Shown piece by piece: positions 35,840 through 44,913 of a stretch of DNA of 64,000 nucleotides. The notes below the pieces were generated by a model. The model did no database searches. It was given only the letters and a program-made list of their open reading frames with translations, and was not told the origin of the DNA. The stretch lies in NCBI GenBank assembly GCA_036320915.1, contig JAXBDG010000016.1, positions 868,001 through 932,000 of the forward strand, in the 5' to 3' direction. Within the stretch, counting starts at the first letter, position 1. Each line of letters begins with the position of its first letter. The position numbers and the translations under genes are program-made. The stretch is from Linnemannia elongata (Eukaryota; Mortierellomycota; Mortierellomycetes; Mortierellales; Mortierellaceae).

Positions 35840-36371
35840 AGAACGGTGGTCGTCCCACCTCACCCTCCATACCGCGGTGAATCACACCCCTACCACTATC
35901 TCCCTTGACAGCTTTACACTGCGGGCATGCCTATTTCTGATGTTAGATATTCATCTCTCTCTAATGAAAAAAAATTGGTGGCGCGAAAAATTTCGACGAA
36001 ATTTTTTCGAGGAAGAGAGAAAATGATAGAAAATGGGTCTTTCTCTTTGGAGGCGCGGACCATGCATCGAGTTTACAAACGAAAAAGAAAGAAGTAAAAT
36101 GGAAACACAAGCGAAAGAAGAAGGCGCAAGACACAAGTGGCAAAAGAGAAGAGGGAGGGATTTGAACCCACGACTGTTCTTGGAACAGACCGCAAGTGTT
36201 TGAATCCAGTAGGAATCAAATGGAAAACCTTGTGGTTGCGGCGCCTTGGACCACTCGGCCACCTCTTCGTTGCACTTGTGTGTTGTGTCTTGCTTTCTTG
36301 ACCTGGGGTTTTGTGCCTGTTCCAACTTCATCTTACCAAGGCGTGGAAAATGAGGAATCCTGTTACATCCC
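35840..36371 (-). repeat. Right arm of large inverted repeat
   Basis: Reverse-complement partner of 34062-34595. It includes a tRNA-like element at 36148-36268 and a palindrome at 35984-36009. Differences from the left arm are scattered substitutions and small indels, for example near the tcaagggagatag motif. Confidence 0.8.
36148..36268 (-). ncRNA. Class II tRNA-like element, minus-strand copy
   Basis: It is essentially identical to copy A, including the 42-nt insert between CCGCA and TGCGG and the 121-nt length. It lies in the right arm of the inverted repeat. The near identity points to recent duplication or gene conversion between the arms. Confidence 0.5.
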
Positions 36372-36409
36372 TAGGACTCCTAATCGAATCAAATAATTCG
36401 AATTTGAGA

Positions 36410-36850
36410 TAGGGTGGATTCGATTCGATTTGAATACTCCCCTACTCGATTCGATCCGAATGGTTGGAATGATTCGAATGCTTCAAGAGGTGCCTTTAAT
36501 TTCTGGTCAATTGAATTGTATTCAAACCATTTGATCAATTTGATTCGAATGATTCGATTCGAATGCGATTCGAATGGTTCGAGTGATTCGAGTAATTCGA
36601 TTTGATTAGAGATCGATTGATCTCAACAAAGTTGGATTGAATGGTATATGGTTTAAAATATATATTGTAGAAATGAAAAAGTGAACACTATAAGTTTAAG
36701 GTAACTCTTTGAACCAAGAGTTCAAAAATAACCAGCTGTCGACGTGGCATTAATAATGGTTCGAATGGTCCGAATGTTTCGATTGATTCGAGTGCTTCGA
36801 TTACTTCGAATGCTTCGGTTGATTCGAATGCTTCGATTCGAAACAAATGA
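36410..36850. repeat. Degenerate TTCGAA-rich satellite
   Basis: Irregular repeats of a roughly 10-bp unit close to GATTCGAATG, centred on palindromic TTCGAA, occupy about 36410-36610 and 36755-36842. AT-rich DNA without repeats separates the two parts. The units are diverged and of variable phase. Confidence 0.75.
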
Positions 36851-37937
36851 CATGTACAATTGCCCGTGGCCTGCGTACTTTAGAGAAACGACTTAAAAGA
36901 TTTTTTAGGGAAAGAAGAAAAAAACAAACCATATGAAAGAGGAAGAGCAAAGAGGTAAGGATAATATTAGAGAAATTAAAGAAGAGAAAAAAATTAGTTG
37001 AGGGAGTGATGAGGAGGGACAACAAAAGGAACAGTTGAATAAGAGAAGCAATGAGGGTGACAATGCCACCGCTTGGGCCAAATGATATCATAGAAAAACA
37101 ACGTCCATGTCCATCTCCATCTGCACCAATATACAGAGGATGTCGAGAAGAAAATCAGAGCAAAAAGAGAATACAACGGAAGAAAATAAGTGCATAAGGG
37201 AGTCAGAAACAGAGATGAAGCCTGCCAAAATAAAATCGACATCTACCTCGACCACATTTCGTTTTCTCGCTCTTGCCACCGCAGATCACATCCTAACGAA
37301 TCATTGCAAGAGGATACTAGGATGAGGGCGTAGCCCGAATCAGATGATCTATGGCTATATTGTAAGAACAACGCCCGGGCTATGTGTTCCTTTCCCTGGC
37401 GCCGCATGCGGCAGAAGGGAGGGAGCGCACAGCGAGCACAATCATCAACGCAATCTTGCGTGAACTTTTAAGCAAGCACTTCTTTCCCCTGTTGATCTCT
37501 TTTTTTCGATTGACGATCATACTATATGTTGCATCTTTATCCTTTTCCTTCACTCCGGATTTCTCCTTAACCCACTGGCCAACTTTCATGCTCAGGCACG
37601 CGCTCAGGCACGCCCCAGAAAATGTTAAGGCAGAAGAGAGGCAATCAACACTGGAGACGCACAGCGGGGGCTGGTATGTGCTTAAGAACAGCCAAGAGTA
37701 CACGGGCCTGTCGTTGAAAAAATCAAAACCGTGAAGATCATAAGAGAGACCATCGAAATGAAAACAGCAGCAGACCTTCTCCTCTCTTCTCCCCTTGCCT
37801 CCCCTCAGCAAACGGGACTGCAGTCATGACAGCACGGGCACCCGAAGGGCATGATGTCAGACAGGCATGGGCACTCGAAGAGCACCCCCGAAGCGAAGGT
37901 GGCCGGACACACAACGCGCACCTCTGGACACGGAAGA
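36851..37937. other. Non-coding AT-rich stretch
   Basis: Short open frames on both strands show no domain and no codon bias. I see nothing to annotate apart from purine-rich runs at about 36895-37010. Confidence 0.55.
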
Positions 37938-38100
37938 TTTTTCTTTTTTTCTTTTTTTCTTTTTTTCTTTTTTTCTTTTTTTCTTTTTTTCTTTTTTTCT
38001 TTTTTTCTTTTTTTCTTTTTTTCTTTTTTCTTTTTTTCTTTTTTTTTTTCTTTTTTTTCTTTTTTTTCTTTTTCCCTCCTCCCTTTTCCTTTTCTTTTTA
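37938..38100. repeat. Long T/C microsatellite, unit mostly CTTTTTTT
   Basis: About 140 bp of T runs separated by single C at 7-8 nt intervals. The periodic run gives phenylalanine-only frames on one strand and lysine-rich frames on the other; these are artefacts, not genes. Confidence 0.9.
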
Positions 38101-39386
38101 CGAACACCGAACAAGCATGCCCCCGTCGGACCTTCCAGCAATACAAAACAGTCACATTAAATCAATTTCAAGTTGGGTCACCCTCACCCCCTCACACGCA
38201 TAACACGACATCCCAGAGTCCCAGAGAACCCCAAAAAAGCCCAAGAGCCTCAAAGGACCCCACCCCTCTCCCACCACGGAACCAGCACCAGCACCAGCAC
38301 CCGTGGCATCGCCCACGGGCACCCTTTCTAATACAATTATAGAAAATTTATGCAAATCATGTGATATCATCAATCCTCTGTAGAAAATCCATGTAAATCA
38401 GGCGATATCTGACACTCCTCAATTAGTATATGAGAAAGCCACAGTCTACTGAGACTTTTTACTCTGCTTCTCATGAAGCCAAAACCCCCTCCCTCCCTCA
38501 TGCACAGAACGTGAACGAATAACTCCTTGGTCATTTTCAGATTCTGCCACATGGACTCCATGCACTCGATGTCCATACACGCTATTCCAATGCTCCATTT
38601 CGCGCCATGAAGTAACGTCAGCTCCAGACCACTTTCCAAAATCTCCGTCCAGCTGCAAGCTCAAGTCGAACCAACCATGTCCGGACGCCTGCAACCCAGG
38701 ATGTGACGGTGCCTGAATGACAATTCTATCTGTGCTTCATTCCCTGAACATGACCTCTGCCCTTTTCATTTTATTCACCTATGCTCTCTCTCTCTCACAC
38801 ACACACACGTTTTCACCGTCTGTCCTACTTGCTGAAATACATGGCGTGAATTGAAGCGCTCACTTTTTTCATTGTTTGCCTTGTTATTGTCCAACCACCT
38901 ATGGTCTATTTGTACCAATTGCAGGCAGTGTGCTTTCATTTTCAACTATGGCGCTTTTATTACACTGCATCGTCTCTCACTCACGGGTTGGTTGAATTTG
39001 TTCCCACACGACCACTGACCGCCTTAAAGGGGTTTTGCGCAACGCACAAACCCCTTCCCCTTTTGACCCATCCGTACATTGGTTTTTGCATAACGGTGCC
39101 TTTTTCTCTTTCAGTCCATCCTCTGTGTACTGTACTCTGGCATCAGTCGAACAAGGGATGTTGTTTTTCCCCACACTTTTGGTGCCCACCTCACGTTTCT
39201 TTAAACTAAAAGAAAGTAATACCGAAACACAACCCACACAAAGGCTTTCTCGTTCTTCCTCTTTCTTTCCTCTCGACTTTTCCCTCCTTTCTTGCTCATA
39301 AAATCACCAACAGTCCTTTCTTTCCTTCACAATACGAACCGTGACACCAAATCCAAAAACAACACACGAAACATCCCCTCCCAACC
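38101..39386. other. Intergenic region upstream of third F-box gene
   Basis: A minus-strand frame at about 38370-38694 is open but shows no recognisable domain. A TC/AC dinucleotide run lies at about 38785-38810. The C/T-rich leader from about 39230 to 39386 is the probable promoter and 5' UTR. Confidence 0.5.
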
Positions 39387-41630
39387 ATGTCGTCCATCAA
39401 CCCCGCTCTCGATATCCCTGAAATCCTCGCTCACCTTGGCTCCTTCATCACACAAAAGGATGCCCGCCTCTGTGTTCTGGTCTCCAAGGCCTGGTACCAC
39501 GCTTTCCTGCCCATTCTTTGGGAACACGTCGAGACTGCCAACAACATCTCGCCCCAGGCAATCGAGAAACACGCCCATCACATTCGCTCCCTCTCCCTCG
39601 CCAGCACCAACGGACTCGAGGCCGTCCTCCTGCGTTGCACTCGACTTCGAACTCTAGTTCTGTGGCCTGACGCCCTTGAGGATGAAGACGACGACGATGA
39701 TGATGACTACAGCGAGGGCTACAATTCGTCAGAGGAGGAGGAGGAAGAAGACCAGTTGTTTGGAAGTCACGCTCTCTCGACCCTTTTCGGGAACGAGTGC
39801 TCCTTCATCTCGTGGACCAAGACGGAAGGACGTAAAGGGCCACTTTCTTGCGCCGGCAGCTTTACCGACGATTGTGACAGCAGTGTCGACGGCAGTGGGA
39901 GCGAAAATAGCTGCGAGTGGGTGCAAGACAGGGGAGAGCAAAATGCAGCGGTAGGGGCGTGGGAGTGGGACAAGGTCAGACGTGACAGTGGTATTGGAGA
40001 TGAAACCGCGGCTCAAGCCCTGGACGCGGAGGTCGCCTTGCTCCAAATTGCTGATGCGGTTCAACCCCACGCCCACTCCACCGTCCAGCGCCAAGAGCCT
40101 TTGCACTATCAGCAGCAACACTGCTACCACCGCCAGCAGGAGAAGGAGCAGGAACAGCTTCCCATCTTTTCTCAGGAGAATCAGAGTCTTCTTGCTAAGC
40201 TCCTCCTTCGCAACCCAGGCTTGGTCCATGTCGAGGTCTATGTCGAACGTAGGTCCCCCGGAGGCAGCTTTTGGCGAGCTCTGGCAACAACTGAACCAAG
40301 ACCGCCCTTTCAGCCGACATTACCGTCTCCAGCAACCATCGCTCTCTTGAGTCTCAGCTCCATGATGGCTCCAAAGACGTCTCCTCGACTGTTGACCTTC
40401 CAGTCGCTCGTTAACCTCTATGTATATAAACATATCAAGCCCTTCCTGCAGATGTGCACCCAACTCGAATCCCTCAACCTTGAGGGCTGCAGTCTTCGAC
40501 AGTTGGATGATGAGTATTACAAGAAACTCCGATTCCCTCGATTAAAGCATATCAAGTTTGGTCGGATTAAGGACTGGAGTCTGTGGAGCCAACTCTTGTT
40601 TATCCGCCAGTGCCACGAGCTCCGGACGCTCAACTGGCGTGTGCCTCGTCTTGGACTGCCGGTCCAGGCATTTTGTGATGCCCTGGAGACTGACTGGCCC
40701 AACCTTGTATCGTTGACATTACCAGAGTCGAGGTTAAGCGATGGTGACTTGGCCAAGATACTCGCTGCCGCGTTGCCTCTTACGACGTTGTCCATTCGGA
40801 GAAGCGACTTTGGGGATTTCTCTTTTCGAGCATTGAGGCAACACTTCAGGACGCTACGACAGCTGGATCTGTTGCAATGCCCTGGTCTTGGCAGCGACAT
40901 GACACAGCATATCCTGGAGAATTGCCCCCTCCTGGAGAGCTTTGAGGGCAACAAACTCTTGCTTCGGGATGTGGCTCAGGGCTTATGCGGCGGCAGACGG
41001 AGGGGCTGGGCTTGCAATGGTCTCCGGATGTTGGATGTTCATCTTGCAGGTCACTCTTCCGCCATGGCGTTCGATCATCATAATGACGCGTTGTCGGCTC
41101 AATGGATGGTGTACTCGCAGTTAGCCAAGATGGACAACCTTATCAGTCTCTCTATTGGTGGCAAGAGCGCACACTCACATCCACATCCACATGGAGTCGA
41201 GCCGAATGTGGGGCCAGCAGAAGCAGCACCGCCTGTCCTACCACAGCATTATTCGGCAACACCGGAGGTAGCCACAATGCCGTCATCCTCTGGATCAGTG
41301 TTACTCGCATCTCCACGAGGTTTTACCGAACGGTCCGGACGTCCTTCTGCTCGAACAAGTCGCAGGCGGATCGATGGTCTCCACTTGAGTTTGGATGATG
41401 GACTCGGTCAACTGTCGACGCTTAGGAACTTGCAGTTCCTGCGGTTCACGGGTCTGGAGCAGGAGATGGAAGAAGATGATGTACGGTGGATGATTGAGCA
41501 GTGGCCGGAGCTGAAAGTACTTCAAGGAAAGCTGCATTCAAATGAGCGACGACAAGATGTGTTGGAGTCCTTGTTGGCTGTCTACGGGATCTCTGCTTGG
41601 ACAAACTACAACCAGCCACCACTCCGCTGA
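39387..41630 (+). CDS. F-box/LRR protein with acidic insertion
   Basis: A single exon of 747 residues. Residues 8-50 form the F-box (LDIPEILAHLGSFITQKD, then CVLVSKAWYHAFLPILW), predicted to bind Skp1 in an SCF ligase. Residues 100-122 are a nearly pure Asp/Glu run, followed by a disordered insertion to about residue 260. Leucine-rich strands come after it (LESLNLEGCSLRQL, LRTLNWRVPRLGLP, LTTLSIRRSDF, LRQLDLLQCPGLG). A His/Pro repeat and Ser-rich loop interrupt the last repeats near residues 590-650. Start ATG 39387 is immediately upstream of the F-box. The paralogues in this window share only the general architecture. Confidence 0.88.
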   Translation: MSSINPALDIPEILAHLGSFITQKDARLCVLVSKAWYHAFLPILWEHVETANNISPQAIEKHAHHIRSLSLASTNGLEAVLLRCTRLRTLVLWPDALEDEDDDDDDDYSEGYNSSEEEEEEDQLFGSHALSTLFGNECSFISWTKTEGRKGPLSCAGSFTDDCDSSVDGSGSENSCEWVQDRGEQNAAVGAWEWDKVRRDSGIGDETAAQALDAEVALLQIADAVQPHAHSTVQRQEPLHYQQQHCYHRQQEKEQEQLPIFSQENQSLLAKLLLRNPGLVHVEVYVERRSPGGSFWRALATTEPRPPFQPTLPSPATIALLSLSSMMAPKTSPRLLTFQSLVNLYVYKHIKPFLQMCTQLESLNLEGCSLRQLDDEYYKKLRFPRLKHIKFGRIKDWSLWSQLLFIRQCHELRTLNWRVPRLGLPVQAFCDALETDWPNLVSLTLPESRLSDGDLAKILAAALPLTTLSIRRSDFGDFSFRALRQHFRTLRQLDLLQCPGLGSDMTQHILENCPLLESFEGNKLLLRDVAQGLCGGRRRGWACNGLRMLDVHLAGHSSAMAFDHHNDALSAQWMVYSQLAKMDNLISLSIGGKSAHSHPHPHGVEPNVGPAEAAPPVLPQHYSATPEVATMPSSSGSVLLASPRGFTERSGRPSARTSRRRIDGLHLSLDDGLGQLSTLRNLQFLRFTGLEQEMEEDDVRWMIEQWPELKVLQGKLHSNERRQDVLESLLAVYGISAWTNYNQPPLR

Positions 41631-42565
41631 CCTCAACTATGGCACCCTCATCCACTTGTACCGATAGCATAGCCGCTCCAACCGCACTAGGCGATGTAGA
41701 ACGTGATCTGATAGGGAAACACGCAAGTAAAGCAGCATAGGATAGGCTCAGCCATGATTTACACACCCTTCTGTTAATCATAAGAAGCCTTTTTTTTGTT
41801 GTCTACGATCAGTGGATAAACGTAAAAGACGGAAGCGGACACAAAGCAGGGGATGGAGTTCACGAAAAAAAAAAAAGGAAAAGGAAGTAAGGTCTTCAAA
41901 GGAAACGAGGGTTGCATATCAAAATCTTCTGAATACCATTCACCAGTTACAAGCTGGTCTGGAACCTGACTGTGCACAACTATTGTCGCTGCTCTTCACA
42001 GCTTAAACGGAAGACTTTTTTTTTGTTTGGGATTTATTTCTCTAGCTAACAACTAAAGTAGGCATTCAAAGAATAAAAGGGCACTATCGAATGAACTCTC
42101 CAAGGAACCATAGACCTAGGCGCTGTCCTTGAGTCCAAAGCTCTACAGGCTCAGCCCAACAATCACTCGCCTTCTCAGGCTGGCACGGAAGAAAATAAAC
42201 TACTCGTACACCCGCATGAAGGGGATCCCACCCATCCTTTCATCAACGACAACCGTCTCCTTCCTAGTGGCTCTTAAACGGAAGACAAAATAAAACTAGA
42301 TGTGAATAAAGGGAATTCTTCCCACCTTCGCCATTATTGATAACCTCTTCCTTCCCAAACTACTCTCAAACAACCGCTCGTCAGCAGCGCGTGGGTCGTT
42401 GGTCGCTCCAGGGTAGCCTCCATCCTCATTTCTCATTCGTGACTAGCGAAGTGCTACAAACACGAATAAGAGTCAGTTTTCATACAGGCAAAGAAGAGGA
42501 AAGCTGGCCACAGGTCACTGCGTCAAAAGAGGGACATGACACTTTCTGCCATTACCAGAGCCAAG
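41631..42565. repeat. Repeat-rich DNA including dispersed repeat copy R2
   Basis: No gene is seen. From about 41975 to 42410 the sequence matches R1 and R3: cagcttaaacggaaga, gaataaagggaattcttcccacc, ccattattgataacctc and gctcgtcagcagcgcg. A tRNA-like element follows at 42566. Confidence 0.7.
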
Positions 42566-42678
42566 GAAGAGGTGGCCGAGTGGTCCAAGGCGCCGCATCG
42601 TCAAGATTCTGTGATTCCTCTTGGAATTAACAACTGCGGTCTGTTCCAACAGTCGTGGGTTCAAATCCCTCCCTCTTC
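42566..42678 (+). ncRNA. Class II tRNA-like element, copy C
   Basis: Acceptor stem, A and B boxes and CCGCA/TGCGG stem are as in copy A, with a shorter 37-nt insert and a reduced variable hairpin (TGTT/AACA). T5 follows. The left flank differs from copies A, B and D, while the downstream region matches copy D. Confidence 0.5.
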
Positions 42679-43650
42679 TTTTTGCTGCTTTCCTTCTTTC
42701 ATTCTCCTCTTACCTTGTTGCTTCTTTTGCTCCAATGTCATTGTCTGCGCCTCCGAGGCGGCGCTGTCGTTGGTGCCTGCGTAGTTTTTTGGCGTTTCCC
42801 CCACGCGAAATTTTTAACGCCACCAATTAGTTTTTATCGTCTTCCGTAAGGGGCCGTACATCGCTATTCTAACATGACAGTCCTGGGGCAATTGAGAGAA
42901 GAACGAATTAATGAAGCCAAGAGTTTCCCTTACCAACACTCCCTTCGAGTCTCAGATCATCAGGAGTAAGATTTTTTATTGTTTTTTTCGTACTCAATTT
43001 TATATCTTTGACAAACAGAACAAAAGAGGCATTTGGAAGGAAAAGGGACTGCAGACCAAACTCTCCAGTACACCATCCGCCACTCACAGTCCGGTCCGGA
43101 ACCTGGCTCTGCGCAACAATTGTCGCTGCTCTTCACAGCAATAACGGAAGAAAATAAAACTAGATACGAATAAAGGGAATTCTTCCCACCTTCGCCATTA
43201 TTGATAACCTCTTCCTTCCCAAACTACTCTCAAACAACCGCTCATCAGCTATGCGTGGATTCTTGGTCGCTCCAGGGCAGATCCGATCCTCATGTGTGGC
43301 TATCGAAGATCCACGCGTGATGTAACCATATCCTTACTCCAGTCGCCACGGGGACCTGTGTATTTGGAGGTCTTGTTCTTGGAAGAGATGCCCTGGGTCT
43401 GCTCCCACGCGATAGTCGCGGAGCATCGGGTTTCCAGATTCGCTCTGAGGCCTTCGTCTCCAGGTTTATAACAAATTTGTGGAGGACCGTCTTGGCGATA
43501 GACTGTGGGTTCGAAAGACGTCTCCAGGAACGCCAAACCCACTGTTGGCGAAGTAAGAGGATTTTGCATTTTCTGCGCCTTGGTCGGGTGGAGTGGACAT
43601 ACGCAGGCACAAACGCCCAGGTCAAGAAAGCAAAGCACAACGAGGACAAA
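42679..43650. repeat. Repeat-rich DNA including dispersed repeat copy R3
   Basis: 43115-43280 repeats R2 closely. 43370-43530 is a diverged relative of about 34715-34860, with the shared landmarks atgccctgggtctg, gcggagcatcg and ccgtcttgg. No gene is seen. Confidence 0.7.
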
Positions 43651-43768
43651 GAAGAGGTGGCCGAGTGGTCCAAGGCGCCGCATCATCTTGAACCTGTTTG
43701 ATTCCTCTTGGAATTAAAAACTGCGGTCTGTTCCAAGAACAGTCGTGGGTTCAAATCCCTCCCTCTTC
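43651..43768 (+). ncRNA. Class II tRNA-like element, copy D
   Basis: It has the same architecture as copies A and B, with a 39-nt insert that can fold as GATTCC/GGAATT around TCTT, a full variable hairpin and T5 after the 3' end (43769-43773). Its upstream flank (aggtcaagaaagcaa) is shared with copies A and B, its downstream flank with copy C. Confidence 0.5.
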
Positions 43769-44790
43769 TTTTTGCTGCTTTCCTTCTTCTTTCACTCCTC
43801 CTCTTACCTTATTGCTTCTTTTGCTCCAATATCATTGTCTGCGCCTCCGCGGCAGAAGCTGTCGTTGGTGCCTCCGTTCTTTTCTGGCGAAAATTTTAAC
43901 GCCACCAACTCTCCCTTTGAGTCTCAGAACATCAGGAATAAGAATACACAATCCCTCACTGCCGCAGTGTATTACGAAAGCATAAAAATAAACATCTTTT
44001 TCGTTTCTCTTCGCTACTTCTCTGAGCAGAAAAATCTAACAAAACCAAGGACAAAACACATTGCCTGCAGGGAGTGTATTCAAGAAATCCAAGAAAGATG
44101 TGGCCATGACGTTCATGGAACCACAACGCTTTGAACTTGACTCTGTATAGCTCTATATAGGAGTTAGTCCTTCTTGGCCAGTTGCAGTGCAACATTTAAC
44201 ACAATAACGCGGAAAGGGACAAGGCGGTGTCCCCTGTTCCGAGCGGAGTTTGTTGGAGGTCGACGCCTCCGTATCTGAGGACATGGAAATTTTGATCCCT
44301 TGTTATGTCTGTGTAGCGGTCACTTGCAAATGTGCTTTTGTATTCTTTCTCTTGCTTCATAATGCCTGCACTCGCACTTAATGCTTCCAAGGAGCTACTG
44401 GCAACCCTTTTGTTTTCCTCTTCATATTCATGTCCTTGGTGTCTTTTAAGAACCAAGAGTATTATTATCTTGTAGTTGTCGTCGTATGTGGTGCATCTGT
44501 GTGGAGTTGACACCGTTGCCCTATCGCTGAGACTTGACTGAACGTTCTAGGATATTTTTTTCTAGCCTTTGATTAGACAAATTAACATGAATGTCGGGCA
44601 CGATATCGTTGACAGCCGAGAATGACGATGAAGTACGAGTACCCCCTTAGGCCCCTCTATTCGTAAAGAGGCTAGACCTCTGAAAAACGGCCCTTTTGGG
44701 GTCCTTTTTTTTAGGCCTAAACGGTGGCGGCGCAGCGTTTTAAAAGTCCAGACCATTCTAAATAGCCATCTTAACATCACAAAGTAAAGG
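43769..44790. other. Intergenic DNA between tRNA-like copies
   Basis: The first 150 bp repeat the downstream flank of copy C (gcgcctccg, cgccacca). A minus-strand frame at about 44196-44513 lacks an ATG at its start and a recognisable domain. No gene is supported. Confidence 0.5.
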
Positions 44791-44913
44791 AAGGGGTGGC
44801 CGAGTGGTCCAAGGCGCCGCAACCACTTCAAATACATTTGATCTTCCCTTGGAATATCAAAATTATTGCGGTCTGTTCTAAGAACAGTCGTGGGTTCAAA
44901 TCCCTCCCTCTTC
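44791..44913 (+). ncRNA. Class II tRNA-like element, copy E (diverged)
   Basis: Acceptor GAAGGGG pairs with CCTCTTC using one G-T wobble, so the stem is kept despite sequence change. A and B boxes, the CCGCA/TGCGG stem with 45 nt between, a variable hairpin (TGTTC/GAACA) and a T5 run shortly after are all present. Its flanks do not match the other copies, which favours conservation of the tRNA-like part itself. Confidence 0.5.

Noticed and set aside
37805..38155. Lysine-rich minus-strand and phenylalanine-rich plus-strand frames
   Set aside because: Both are translations of the CTTTTTTT microsatellite.
44196..44513. Minus-strand frame of 105 residues
   Set aside because: Begins without ATG, no domain, lies among repeats.
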